A stretch of 57,574 nt of DNA from Ruegeria denitrificans. Its GTDB lineage: Bacteria > Pseudomonadota > Alphaproteobacteria > Rhodobacterales > Rhodobacteraceae. The DNA lies in the NCBI RefSeq assembly GCF_001458295.1, contig NZ_CYUD01000019.1, positions 1 through 57,574 of the forward strand, given 5' to 3'. Both the position numbers and the translations under genes were made by a program. Shown in pieces: positions 8,651 through 17,619 of this stretch. Position 1 is the stretch's first letter. Every line of letters begins with the position of its first letter. Below the pieces are notes generated by a model. The model did no database searches and was not told the origin of the DNA. It saw only the letters and a list, made by a program, of their open reading frames with translations.

Positions 8651-11410
8651 ATGAAACATGTAAACAAATCCAACCACCAAGCTTTTTCGATGGGTTCGGT
8701 CAAAACAGAAGATATGACCGAAGAACAGAACGAAGAACTTCTCTCTGTGAGGACGAGCGGTGAATCGCTAGAGTCTTCCGGGCAGGCTTCGCTTGCTGGC
8801 CCCGAGGCATCAATCTTGCCAGAAATCATCGCGGACACGTCCTATGAGGTTCAGCTATCAGGCGCGGCCAATGAAATTGACACCGAGATTGGGATGACGC
8901 CCGACCAGATGCACTTCGACAGCTATGATCATCAGTATTGGTCCAGGAATTGGCAGGAATATACGACTTACAATAGCAGGACCGATGTAACCGAAAAGGT
9001 CATAGCCGGCTTTGTCAAAGTCATGGGTGAGAATGAGACCAATTTCACCAATAACATTTTCCATCACTTTGACCACAAGAAAGGCGCCAAAAAAGACATC
9101 GTTTATAGGGTCGAAGCAGGCGTGATCGGGAATGACAACGCTAATGTGATCTACGGCGCGGACACGCATCGCAACGGTTCATACAAGCACGACGACAAGA
9201 TCTTTGGCATGGGTGGAGATGACACGATCTTTGGCCGCGCTGGCAACGACATACTCAGCGGTGGGTCAGGCAATGACTTTATCGATGGCGGTGCTGATGA
9301 CGACACAATCTATGGTGGCACCGGCAACGATATTCTGTTGGGCGGAACCGGCGTAGATACGCTTTATGGCGGCGCCGATAATGACTGGCTTTATTCCGGT
9401 AACAAACAAGGTCAGGTCGGTCATGACCAGTTGTGGGGCGGCTCTGGCTTTGACACATTCGTGCTTGGCGATGCAAATGCGCCCACAAACGATGGCAAAG
9501 GCTTTATGGATTACATGGCCGATGGAATGTGGACAGGCATGGGTGCGGCCGCCAAGGCCATCTTGCCCGGGCCGCTGGGCGGCTTGATGAAGCTGTTCTT
9601 CGGAATGGGAGAAGTGCTCTCAAATATGGGTGGCCAAGTCGGCGGTGAGTTCCAAGATGGCAATGCCACGCATGTGCGTGATTTCGATCCGACACAGGAT
9701 ACGATCATCGTTCCGTTGACCGCGAACAACTTCGACGACATCACCTTCCAGCATGAAGGTTTGCCAGCGGCGCAGGCGTTCCGGATCTATGATGAATCGA
9801 CAGACACGCCCAAACTGATCGCTGTCATCTTCTGGGACGACCTGAAAAGCTCTTTCCCCTCAAGTTTGAATTGGGATGATCTAAGTATCCGTCAAGCTTG
9901 GGCAAAGCAGGTCGTCGAAAGCGCGCTTTTCATCGACAAAGACGGTGTCGACATGCAATCGGGCCAGTCCTTTGATTTGCCGAACGGGTCGCTTGACGGG
10001 TTGGGCGGAAGCAAGTTCCTGATGCTGGGCGCTTATGGCGGAACCGAGATCTATGGGAAAGCCAATGCTGACTACCTCTTTGGTACGGACTACGGCGACA
10101 TCCTTATGGGATATAACCGGTTCGGCCAAGACGGTGAGGAAAGTAAGGCCGGTGATGACAGCTTTTGGGGCTTTGGCGGCGACGATCTTTTCATCGCGGG
10201 GTCTGGTTTTAACCACATCTACGGCGGCGACGGCAACGATACCATCGCGTATCTCGATGCCAGCAGTGGTGTCACCGTGGACATGCGCAAAGAAGACGGT
10301 AAAAGCTACTTTGAGGTGAACGACGTTGAATATGACGGTCACAAGAACGCGCAATGGCGTGACTATGTCTACGAGATGGAAAATGTCATTGGCAGCCAAT
10401 TCGATGACCGTCTGACCGGCGATAGCGGCGACAACATCCTAAACGGGATGGATGGAGACGACATCTTGGATGGTGGAGCAGGCAACGACACATTGGTTTC
10501 GGGTGAAGGTAACGACACTTTGACCGGTGGCACCGGAGCTGACACTTTCGTACTGGACGGAGGCGAGAACACAATCACCGATTTCAACGCCTATGATGGC
10601 GACCGGATCGAGATCGACCTCGACGCTTACGGGATGACCGGCTGGTTCGACCTGGACCACCGCATCGAGAATGGTCAGATCGTGCTGTTCAGCAAAATGA
10701 CCGGTGAAGACATCGTGCGCTATGACGATGACGGAAACGGTTTTGACCCGTCTTACATTGATCTGCGCAGCCTTCAGGGCAATGAAATTGTCTACGAACC
10801 TGCCTTTGGCGCAAACACGCTGGAGTGGTTCGAGAAATACGGCAACCAGATCAATGTTGAAACTGGTGAAACTGGCCACGGTACCGACAGTTGGGACTAT
10901 ATGGTCGGCGGTGAAGGCAACGATCTGACCACCCTCTATGGAGGTGCCGGAGACGACTATCTCATTGGGGGAGGCGATTCAATCACCACACTTGATGGCG
11001 GTGATGGCAACGACATCCTCCTGATCCGCAAAGGGGCGTTGGTGACCAATGCGTATGGCGGTGATGGAGACGACGTGATCATCCTCGATGCGGACCAGTC
11101 GACCGAAGCAGGTTTTGCTGGTCTGTTCGGCGGTGAAGGTAGCGATACCTTTGTCATCACCGGTCCGGGCAGCCAGTATGGCGGTCAGGTGATCCGTGAT
11201 TTCGAGGCTGATGACTCGATCGTCGTCGATCTGGAAGGGTTTGGAATCTCGTCTCTGGATCAACTTCAGATAACCTGGTTTGGAAGCACACACTGGATCA
11301 AGGCCAACGGCCAAAAGGTGATCAGTGTTCAGGGTGTTGATGAGCACTATGACGTCATGCAGCACATCAGTGAACTGACTGTTCAGCAGTCGCAGGACTG
11401 GGGTCTCTGA
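8651..11410 (+). CDS. RTX calcium-binding secreted protein
   Basis: A 919-aa protein with several blocks of glycine- and aspartate-rich nonapeptides (GGxGxDxxx), which fold into calcium-loaded beta rolls outside the cell. Blocks lie near residues 157-251, 514-536, 580-637 and 752-830. Between the first two is a glycine-rich hydrophobic stretch (about 285-330, with PGPLGGLMKLFFGMG) that might contact membranes. There is no N-terminal signal peptide and no recognisable protease or lipase motif. The C-terminus is the presumed type I secretion signal. The start at 8651 has GGAGG 8 bases upstream. It lies downstream of the exporter operon, is preceded by the shared 23-bp element and is closed by a terminator. 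Whether it is an adhesin, surface-layer protein or toxin cannot be told. Confidence 0.9.
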   Translation: MKHVNKSNHQAFSMGSVKTEDMTEEQNEELLSVRTSGESLESSGQASLAGPEASILPEIIADTSYEVQLSGAANEIDTEIGMTPDQMHFDSYDHQYWSRNWQEYTTYNSRTDVTEKVIAGFVKVMGENETNFTNNIFHHFDHKKGAKKDIVYRVEAGVIGNDNANVIYGADTHRNGSYKHDDKIFGMGGDDTIFGRAGNDILSGGSGNDFIDGGADDDTIYGGTGNDILLGGTGVDTLYGGADNDWLYSGNKQGQVGHDQLWGGSGFDTFVLGDANAPTNDGKGFMDYMADGMWTGMGAAAKAILPGPLGGLMKLFFGMGEVLSNMGGQVGGEFQDGNATHVRDFDPTQDTIIVPLTANNFDDITFQHEGLPAAQAFRIYDESTDTPKLIAVIFWDDLKSSFPSSLNWDDLSIRQAWAKQVVESALFIDKDGVDMQSGQSFDLPNGSLDGLGGSKFLMLGAYGGTEIYGKANADYLFGTDYGDILMGYNRFGQDGEESKAGDDSFWGFGGDDLFIAGSGFNHIYGGDGNDTIAYLDASSGVTVDMRKEDGKSYFEVNDVEYDGHKNAQWRDYVYEMENVIGSQFDDRLTGDSGDNILNGMDGDDILDGGAGNDTLVSGEGNDTLTGGTGADTFVLDGGENTITDFNAYDGDRIEIDLDAYGMTGWFDLDHRIENGQIVLFSKMTGEDIVRYDDDGNGFDPSYIDLRSLQGNEIVYEPAFGANTLEWFEKYGNQINVETGETGHGTDSWDYMVGGEGNDLTTLYGGAGDDYLIGGGDSITTLDGGDGNDILLIRKGALVTNAYGGDGDDVIILDADQSTEAGFAGLFGGEGSDTFVITGPGSQYGGQVIRDFEADDSIVVDLEGFGISSLDQLQITWFGSTHWIKANGQKVISVQGVDEHYDVMQHISELTVQQSQDWGL

Positions 11411-11432
11411 TCATCCGCTGATTATCGAAAAC

Positions 11433-11466
11433 GCCTCAGCCGGTCTGGATCGGCTGAGGCTTTCTT
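11433..11466 (+). terminator. Rho-independent terminator after the RTX gene
   Basis: GCCTCAGCCG and CGGCTGAGGC form a perfect 10-bp stem with an 8-base loop, followed by TTTCTT. It begins 23 bases after the RTX stop codon. Confidence 0.85.
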
Positions 11467-11763
11467 AACAATTCGATCTGGCAATGATGCAAAGTTATTT
11501 ATTGTGTCATTCCAAATTTGGCGAAGACTCGCGCAATCGCACCGATCTCTTGCTCAAGTCCGGCTATAACCCACTGACCTATGGCGTTTTTTTGCGCAGC
11601 ATGGGTGACGATCTGGGCCCGAATCCGCGCAGATTAATTCGTTAATGAACTCTTAACCTATCTTGAGCTTCTGGCTTGTTACCCAAGTTGGGTCCGACGT
11701 GATCGGGCTAAGAAAGCCGCAATTTGCCGGCTTGCACAAAGACAAGATGGGAGTTTGTTTCAG
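11467..11763. other. Intergenic region before the modular secreted protein
   Basis: No gene was seen. The stretch is locally AT-rich around 11630-11660 and probably holds the promoter of the gene at 11764. The 23-bp element of the two upstream genes is not present in recognisable form. Confidence 0.4.
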
Positions 11764-14334
11764 ATGAATAATGGAACATATGAAGAATTTCGCGACGCCT
11801 TACGTGCTTTTGAATCTGGCTGGGATCGAGATCGCTATGACGCGGGGGTCATTCAGGACTGGCAATTGAACCAATGGGCCGGTGGCGAAGTTACCGATTT
11901 TTACCCCGGATACTCGAGCTGGTCTGATCTGAGTAGCGACGAATGGGATGCCATGTCCTATCGCTCAGTGAACTCACTGGGTTTCGTCGGCTATCAATTC
12001 GGTGAGCCTCTATTGATCGATCTCGGTTATTACACCGACGATGTCTACTACGGAAACGGTGCGGCTTCGAATACGTGGGACGGAAGCTGGACCGGTAAAA
12101 ACGGCGTCAACTCATTGGAAGAATTTACCACCGAGGCCGCGCAGGAGCGAGCGATACAGGAAGCCTTTGGCTATAACCTTCAGGTAATCGAGACCGGTTT
12201 GGGCTATCAGGGCGAAAGCCTGAGCGACTATCTCGGCACAACCCGAACTTATATTGATAACGGGCAAGAAGTGACCGTAACCCTCACCATGACCGGGATC
12301 ATGGCGGCGGCGCATTTGCGCGGCGCTTGGGGAACCCTGTCCCTTTTGCAGGGCGGCAATGTATCAACTGATGAATATGGCACATCCATTCTGCGCTATA
12401 TCGATCAATTCGGCGGCTACGACGCGCCATCGGTAGAATACGCCATCAAGGTCTATACCGATGGTGTTTTGCCAACGGATACAGGCGGTGGAAGCGGTTC
12501 AGGAAATGTCTCTCTGCCCCCCGAGCCGCCGTTGCCGACCGGTCCGACAGGCAATGGAACCGCCAACGCCACAGAGGACACGGCGGATGTTGTTATAACC
12601 TGGGCTTGGGGCGCGGATGAAACAGTCCCGGATTTTGATCCAGCGACCGATACTATTTTAATCTCATGGGTGGGCGCAGATGCGCTGGACGTTCGTGAGG
12701 TTGATGGATCCGTTGTGATTGCGATCCCATCCAACAACCAATCCACCACGTTGAGCGGTGTGACTCTGGCGGATCTGAGCCCCGCCAACTTCACAATCCT
12801 AGACAGCACTGCAGCGACTGAGGTTCTTAGCATGGTGGGGTCGTATGGGACGAACCCCGGCGGTGGCGGCAATGGTCATAACCATCAGCACATGCATGTC
12901 ACACTAAGCCTCGCATCAGACGCGCAATTGATAGACGGTTTCATGCCTGCGATGGGCGACGTCATTGAAATTGGTCCGGATATCTCTGCCGATGGTTTCG
13001 CGATCTTTGGAGAAAGCGGTGACGCTCTTGGTCAGACCGTCCGCATTGAGTTGACCGAAGGCAACGTGACGAAACAAATCATATTCACCGGCTTTGGACT
13101 GGCTGATCTGGATTTAGGCAATTTCTCGATCACGGATCAGGCAGTGCTCAACGAGATATCCTCTGCCTTGGGTCAAATCGTTGTCACTCCGGGTGTCGGC
13201 GAAGGTTATGAACTGAGCTACGATGCCGATGGGTCAAACCCACCCGCCGCAACTGGCACAACGGATTCAGGCGGCGTTAAATTCCGGGCAGATAGCAACG
13301 CCGACGACATAACCGGGTTCCGCCCCGGAGTGGATCAACTGGATTTCGGTGGCACATCTGTGCACGGCATGATCGTGACCAAGTCATCGACAGGAGAGAT
13401 CGTGATAGACAGCCCCTGGTCGGATGCAGCCCAGATTGTACAGGGCATCACCTACCAGGATGTTACGATTAACGACTTCGGCTTGGTTGGTAACGAGCAC
13501 TTCAGGCAGGATATGGGAGCTGTTGTCAGCTGGGAACAAGGCGTTGGTCCGCGCAACGCCGATACGATCTATGTGCGCAGCCATGAATATGGTGTGCATG
13601 AGGTGATTGACGGTTTCGACCCAGCCACCATGAAGGTCAGTTTCCTATATTTCGGAACACGTGAGCGTCTGAGCGTCGAGGATAGCAACGAGGGGTTGGT
13701 TATTTCATCGCTACCGACCGGGCAAAGCATAACATTGACAGGCGTCTCCAAGGCTGACCTCATCCCCGGATTGGTTGAGTTTCACCATGATCAGGTGATG
13801 GAAGACAATCTTGAGGCCCCGTTTGGGTTTGACCAAACCGATGTGACGCTGGTCGACCGCACAATTTTGCTGACACCAGAGGCACCAGTTGGAGCCACGA
13901 CTGACGGCCATCAGACCAGAACCGGTGATCTCACCGGAAGCTCTTCTGGCACTGACAATGGTGGTGTCACAGATGGCGGGTCCACGGACATAGACGTTGA
14001 CCAGACGGCAGGCGCTGTTTCATTCGGTATAGGAGCCGATGTTGCAGAGCTGAACTGGGACTGGGGTGTGAAGACAGAGATCACCGGTTTCAATGCAACC
14101 GAGGACGTGCTGGATTTCAACTCGCTCAGCGAGGGAGACGTTTCAGTCAGCGAGATCGGTGCTGATCTGGTGTTTGAAGTCGTCGGAAACGGCGGTCATA
14201 CGGTGACGCTCCAGGATATTCAGGCGGAGGACCTGAACCTCGGTAACCTCACTGCAGATGACTGGAACTCTATCGACGAGGCGAATAGCGCGCTGGTGAG
14301 CCAGCTGGAAGCCTTGGGAATGTCCATAGCTTGA
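11764..14334 (+). CDS. Large modular, probably secreted protein with unknown N-terminal domain
   Basis: An 856-aa acidic protein without a signal peptide. Residues 1 to about 238 form a distinct, Trp/Tyr-rich domain with a helix-like stretch TGIMAAAHLRGAWG that is reminiscent of lysozyme-like folds, but I cannot assign it. A Gly/Pro linker follows, then about five degenerate modules of 90-100 residues. Each has a strand such as DFDPATDTI, then EVDGSVVI and GVTLADLSPANF. Modules of this kind are known at the ends of secreted carbohydrate-active enzymes of marine alphaproteobacteria. One linker carries HNHQHMH. The ATG at 11764 is preferred over a TTG at 11755 because GGGAG lies 10 bases before it. 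It is probably a further type I secretion client, but the shared upstream element is missing. Confidence 0.75.
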   Translation: MNNGTYEEFRDALRAFESGWDRDRYDAGVIQDWQLNQWAGGEVTDFYPGYSSWSDLSSDEWDAMSYRSVNSLGFVGYQFGEPLLIDLGYYTDDVYYGNGAASNTWDGSWTGKNGVNSLEEFTTEAAQERAIQEAFGYNLQVIETGLGYQGESLSDYLGTTRTYIDNGQEVTVTLTMTGIMAAAHLRGAWGTLSLLQGGNVSTDEYGTSILRYIDQFGGYDAPSVEYAIKVYTDGVLPTDTGGGSGSGNVSLPPEPPLPTGPTGNGTANATEDTADVVITWAWGADETVPDFDPATDTILISWVGADALDVREVDGSVVIAIPSNNQSTTLSGVTLADLSPANFTILDSTAATEVLSMVGSYGTNPGGGGNGHNHQHMHVTLSLASDAQLIDGFMPAMGDVIEIGPDISADGFAIFGESGDALGQTVRIELTEGNVTKQIIFTGFGLADLDLGNFSITDQAVLNEISSALGQIVVTPGVGEGYELSYDADGSNPPAATGTTDSGGVKFRADSNADDITGFRPGVDQLDFGGTSVHGMIVTKSSTGEIVIDSPWSDAAQIVQGITYQDVTINDFGLVGNEHFRQDMGAVVSWEQGVGPRNADTIYVRSHEYGVHEVIDGFDPATMKVSFLYFGTRERLSVEDSNEGLVISSLPTGQSITLTGVSKADLIPGLVEFHHDQVMEDNLEAPFGFDQTDVTLVDRTILLTPEAPVGATTDGHQTRTGDLTGSSSGTDNGGVTDGGSTDIDVDQTAGAVSFGIGADVAELNWDWGVKTEITGFNATEDVLDFNSLSEGDVSVSEIGADLVFEVVGNGGHTVTLQDIQAEDLNLGNLTADDWNSIDEANSALVSQLEALGMSIA

Positions 14335-14350
14335 AGCACAATCGACACTC

Positions 14351-14376
14351 CACCCGGCCATTTCACAGGCCGGGTG
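14351..14376 (+). terminator. Hairpin after the modular protein gene
   Basis: CACCCGGCC and GGCCGGGTG form a perfect 9-bp stem with an 8-base loop, 17 bases after the stop codon. The following run (CCGTTTAGCAGTTTTAG) is only moderately T-rich. Confidence 0.65.
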
Positions 14377-14552
14377 CCGTTTAGCAGTTTTAGCGGAGTA
14401 TTTCTTTGATTGCCAACGCGGCCCTGGTTTTTCCAGATTGAGCATTGAAAAGTTGGTCGACTAGTTCATCCGTTTTAAGAAACGCAGATTCCTACCACCT
14501 AATCCTCCGTCAAATTTGTAGGGTCGTTCTTGCATCCAGTGAGCTTGCTCAG

Positions 14553-14588
14553 GCAACGAATGGCGGCTTTGCCGAGCTGCACCGCAGC
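14553..14588. repeat. Dispersed 36-bp intergenic repeat, copy 2
   Basis: It matches copy 1 (323-358) at 29 of 36 positions and copy 3 (18174-18209) at 26 of 36, all without gaps. It lies in the gap 14377-14765, in which no gene was seen. Confidence 0.55.
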
Positions 14589-14765
14589 GAACGAATATGG
14601 CGGCCAAGGTCCTGAATGGACCGCGAGTGATGGCAATCCCGATGACCCGGCAAAAAAAATGCGGCACTGTCTTCGAGGTCAGTCGTGAGCTCAAAGTGAC
14701 CAAACTATGAAACTGTGCTATGAATTTATCTTTTGGGTTCAAGATCTGGTCAAGGAGTGTTCGTA

Positions 14766-15578
14766 TTGTCATCCAAAGACAAAAATTTTACCGGGTCGAT
14801 CCCTGATGTTTATGACGAATATCTTGTTCCGCTGATTTTTGAACCATATGCCGTCGACATCGCGAAGAGGGTTGCAAAAACGAACCCCAAGGATGTTCTT
14901 GAAACTGCCGCCGGTAGCGGTGTGGTCACCCGAGCTTTGGCTCCGTTGCTGAATGAATCCACTCGCTATGTTGTCACTGATCTCAACCAACCGATGCTGG
15001 ACCGGGCGGCGAGCCAGCAGCCTCCTTCAGATCAAATTGAGTGGCGTCAAGCTGATGCACTGCAACTACCTTTTGAGGCGAGATCATTCGACGTCGTTTG
15101 TTGCCAATTTGGTGTGATGTTTTTCCCTGATAAGATAGCAGGCTATCGGGAATCTCTACGCGTCTTGAAGGAAGATGGTCGCTTTATTTTCAACGTCTGG
15201 GATCGGATAGAGCAGAATGAATTTGCTCAAAGCGTAACGGCCACCGCGTCACGGTTTTTTCCTGATGATCCGCCTGAATTTTTGGCAAGAACACCTCACG
15301 GGCACGGGAACATTACCACCATTGTCAGCGACCTTGGCGAAGCTGGATTTAGTCATGTGGAAACATTCACTATTTCTGAACGAAGCCGTGCAAGTAACTC
15401 GATGGTTCCTGCGTTGGCCTATTGCCAAGGAACTCCGCTCAGGAACGAGCTGGAAGAACGTGCGGCAGAGTTGCTAAATGAAATCACTGAAGCGGCGGCG
15501 GCTGATATTGAGAAATCCTTTGGCGTTGGCTCGATATCTGGCCGTATTCAAGGACACGTTTTCGTCGCCAAGGCATAA
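14766..15578 (+). CDS. Class I SAM-dependent methyltransferase
   Basis: A 270-aa methyltransferase of the UbiE/type-11 kind. The SAM site is VLETAAGSGVVTRAL (about residues 38-52), followed by DLNQPMLDRA (motif II), QADALQLPF and FDVVCCQFGVMFF (motif IV). The N-terminus SSKDKNFTGSIPDVYDEYLV is typical of a widespread alphaproteobacterial subfamily. I start at the TTG at 14766, which has AGGAG 8 bases upstream and matches the usual N-terminus; an upstream TTG has no binding site. It stands alone. The substrate is unknown. Confidence 0.85.
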   Translation: MSSKDKNFTGSIPDVYDEYLVPLIFEPYAVDIAKRVAKTNPKDVLETAAGSGVVTRALAPLLNESTRYVVTDLNQPMLDRAASQQPPSDQIEWRQADALQLPFEARSFDVVCCQFGVMFFPDKIAGYRESLRVLKEDGRFIFNVWDRIEQNEFAQSVTATASRFFPDDPPEFLARTPHGHGNITTIVSDLGEAGFSHVETFTISERSRASNSMVPALAYCQGTPLRNELEERAAELLNEITEAAAADIEKSFGVGSISGRIQGHVFVAKA

Positions 15579-15773
15579 CAATATCAATGTAGCTTTGTCC
15601 GCGTTGTCACCATTTGTTTTGAGCAACGGCCGTGTTTCTGCCTGCCGCTTTGCCGCAGTTCCGTTTTGAGCCCTTAGTAACCGATGCTGCGCAGTTTGCG
15701 ACCGTCAGCTTCCACTTCGCAAATCTGGTAGCGTTTGTAATTGCGTCGGCAAGTCGCCGCCGCAATCAGTCGC

Positions 15774-16205
15774 TCAATCCAAAAGCACGACGGCTTCGAC
15801 CTCGAAAAGCATCGGGTCGATGGCAAGCTTTGGTACGGGGATCAGGGTTTGCGCGGGCAATGTATCGCCAAACATCCGCTTCACGTTTTCGGTCAGCACG
15901 CGCAGCTTCGACATATCGTGGTCGACCACGAACACGGTGAGCTTCACGACGTGACAGGGGAGAGCGCCGAGCGCGTCGAGGACGGCAGCCAGATTGGCGT
16001 AGGCCTGCTCAACCTGGTTGCCGAACTCCGGCGATAGGTTGCCGGTTTGATCCTGTCCGCCCTGACCTGAGACAAAAGCAAGCCGTCCCGCAGCAGGAGA
16101 GGCGACTGCTGTGCTATAGCCGTTTGGCGTGGGATCATGCAGATGCGGTGGATTGACGATGATCGGCAATGCGCCGTTGGATGTATTCGGGTCTCGGGAT
16201 GTCAT
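15774..16205 (-). CDS. Rid-family (YjgF/YER057c/UK114) protein
   Basis: A 143-aa member of the Rid superfamily. RidA proper hydrolyses reactive enamines and imines. Family features are the SGQGGQD segment (about 46-52), HVVKLTVFVVD (85-95) and the C-terminal FEVEAVVLL. The arginine that binds substrate carboxylate in RidA (PAR) is replaced here by glutamine, PAQT with Q119, so it probably does not act as a classic imine deaminase. The ATG at 16205 has AAGGAG 7 bases upstream and is preferred over the ATG at 16211, which is too close. It is divergent from the WYL-domain regulator, with a 21-bp palindrome between them, and is the likely target of that regulator. Confidence 0.88.
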   Translation of the reverse strand: MTSRDPNTSNGALPIIVNPPHLHDPTPNGYSTAVASPAAGRLAFVSGQGGQDQTGNLSPEFGNQVEQAYANLAAVLDALGALPCHVVKLTVFVVDHDMSKLRVLTENVKRMFGDTLPAQTLIPVPKLAIDPMLFEVEAVVLLD

Positions 16206-16250
16206 GTTCATTCTCCTTGCTGAGTAGTCCGGGATCGACTTAAATCCATA

Positions 16251-16271
16251 CGGTGACAAAATTTGTCACCG
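16251..16271. promoter_or_regulatory. 21-bp palindromic operator between Rid gene and WYL regulator
   Basis: The arms CGGTGACAAA and TTTGTCACCG are perfect 10-bp inverted repeats around one central A. The palindrome ends 19 bases before the regulator's start codon and lies 45 bases upstream of the Rid start. It is the best candidate site for autoregulation and for control of the divergent gene. Confidence 0.8.
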
Positions 16272-16290
16272 ATTGTGCTAAGGTGAGTAA

Positions 16291-17010
16291 ATGAACATCC
16301 GTCTCCGACATGATGCCATCGTGCGCACCCTTCGCCGTAGCGGAACAGCAACGGTCGAAGAGCTGGCCAGTCAGGTCGGCGCATCCAGACGAACGGTATT
16401 GCGCGATATCGGGGCGTTGCGCGACCAGGGTTTTGTCATCCATTCCGAATGTGGGCGCGGTGGCGGCGTGCAGCTTGATCCGCAATCTGTGCAGACCACC
16501 GCCCGTCTCTCGGTCACAGAGGTGTTTGCGCTTCTTGTCAGTGTGGCGGCCATGCGTGCGGCGCGAAGCCTTCCCTTTTCCGGTCTCGCCGACGAGGGGC
16601 TTGCCAAGATCGAGAAGGCCTTGCCGTCTGACAAGGTGCGGGATCTGCGTAGGTTTCTTGACTGTCTGCACGTCGGACAGCTTTCGCCCAAACAGGATAT
16701 CTCGGACATGGGCACGATTGACCCCGCGCTTTTGCCTGCCTTCGAGACCGCGTTTCTGCAGTTGCAGTTTCTGCGCTTCGGCTACCGGGACGCCAAGGGC
16801 GCGGAAACAAGCCGCGAAGTCGAACCGCAAGCCATGCTCATCCTGCCCCCGCTCTGGTATCTCGTAGCCTGGGATTCCAGCCGTGAGGAATTCCGGCATT
16901 TTCGCATGGATCGGATCAGCCGCCCCGAGATCGTCGAGGGAACCTCGTTCCGGAGACGGCATGTTCCGTTCGAGGACGATGTCTGTCCATTCAGCGAATT
17001 ACCGCGCTGA
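16291..17010 (+). CDS. HTH-WYL transcriptional regulator (YafY type)
   Basis: A 239-aa regulator. An N-terminal winged helix-turn-helix of DeoR/HTH_11 type (about 5-60, with VEELASQVGASRRTVLRDIGAL) is followed by a linker and a WYL ligand-sensing domain (about 130-220, with PPLWYLVAWD and the motif-like FRMDRIS). WYL regulators sense small molecules or nucleic-acid signals and usually control adjacent genes. It is divergent from the Rid-family gene, and the perfect palindrome at 16251-16271 is its likely binding site. Confidence 0.88.
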   Translation: MNIRLRHDAIVRTLRRSGTATVEELASQVGASRRTVLRDIGALRDQGFVIHSECGRGGGVQLDPQSVQTTARLSVTEVFALLVSVAAMRAARSLPFSGLADEGLAKIEKALPSDKVRDLRRFLDCLHVGQLSPKQDISDMGTIDPALLPAFETAFLQLQFLRFGYRDAKGAETSREVEPQAMLILPPLWYLVAWDSSREEFRHFRMDRISRPEIVEGTSFRRRHVPFEDDVCPFSELPR

Positions 17011-17097
17011 ACACCAGGAACGCGTGAAGTCCGGGCGGAAGTGATCCCATTATCTTGACCCGTCAACAGCCCAAAATTGGTGGATCAGGGTCCACGC

Positions 17098-17538
17098 TCA
17101 ATTCCTTCGCCCTTTGTCGGGATTCTTTTTGGAACGTTTCCCGTCGACCTGCTTCTTCGTCAACGCAACACGGATGATGCGCTGAAAACGTGGGCAATCC
17201 AGATGGTTTTCGGCGGTGCAATTCATGACATGGCGAAGGCCGTCCCGTAAGGCCGTCAGTTCCTTGATTTTCGCGTCGATTGCATCGGCCTTTGCCGCCA
17301 GAACCGTGCCATCCAGATCGGGCCTGCCTTCTGAACCTATCGTTTCTTTGATCTCGCCGAGTGAAAACCCGGCGGTTTGCGCCAGAGAAATGAGGGAAAT
17401 TCGCGTCTTCACCTCATCTTCATAGAGACGTTTCAATCCCCGTCGACCCACCGACCGGATCAGGCCAACCTCTTCATAATAGCGGAGTTTTGACGGTGAA
17501 AATCCGCTTTCGCGAGAGAGTTCGGAAATGTCGAGCAT
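17098..17538 (-). CDS. MerR-family transcriptional regulator
   Basis: A 146-aa MerR-type activator. The winged helix (about 1-70) includes ISELSRESGFSPSKLRYYEEVGLI, followed by a dimerisation coiled coil with KADAIDAKIKELTALRDGL. A C-terminal pair of cysteines sits in MNCTAENHLDCPRF, where metal- or redox-sensing members have their ligands. The C-terminal tail is very basic. The ATG at 17538 matches the family start; the longer reading upstream would overlap the operator. It is divergent from the DUF2938 gene, whose promoter has the long spacer these activators require. The signal is unknown; thiol or redox sensing is a guess. Confidence 0.88.
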   Translation of the reverse strand: MLDISELSRESGFSPSKLRYYEEVGLIRSVGRRGLKRLYEDEVKTRISLISLAQTAGFSLGEIKETIGSEGRPDLDGTVLAAKADAIDAKIKELTALRDGLRHVMNCTAENHLDCPRFQRIIRVALTKKQVDGKRSKKNPDKGRRN

Positions 17539-17542
17539 GGTC

Positions 17543-17573
17543 TTGACCTCAAGTGGGCTTGAAGTTGCATGTT
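17543..17573 (+). promoter_or_regulatory. MerR/SoxR-type promoter for the DUF2938 gene
   Basis: A -35 box TTGACC (17543-17548) and a -10-like CATGTT (17568-17573) are separated by 19 bp. The spacer holds the inverted repeat CCTCAAGT/GGCTTGAAG, which resembles SoxR-class boxes. The 19-bp spacing is the hallmark of promoters activated by MerR-family proteins. The site begins 5 bases upstream of the divergent regulator's start. Confidence 0.75.
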
Positions 17574-17619
17574 GCCCCTCCACTGCAAAACATCAACAGA
17601 AATTGAGGCCGATACCACC

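Noticed and set aside
11480..11530. Possible fourth copy of the secretion-cluster element before the modular protein
   Set aside because: Only CAAAGT and GTGTCA fragments are seen, in the wrong arrangement; not better than chance.
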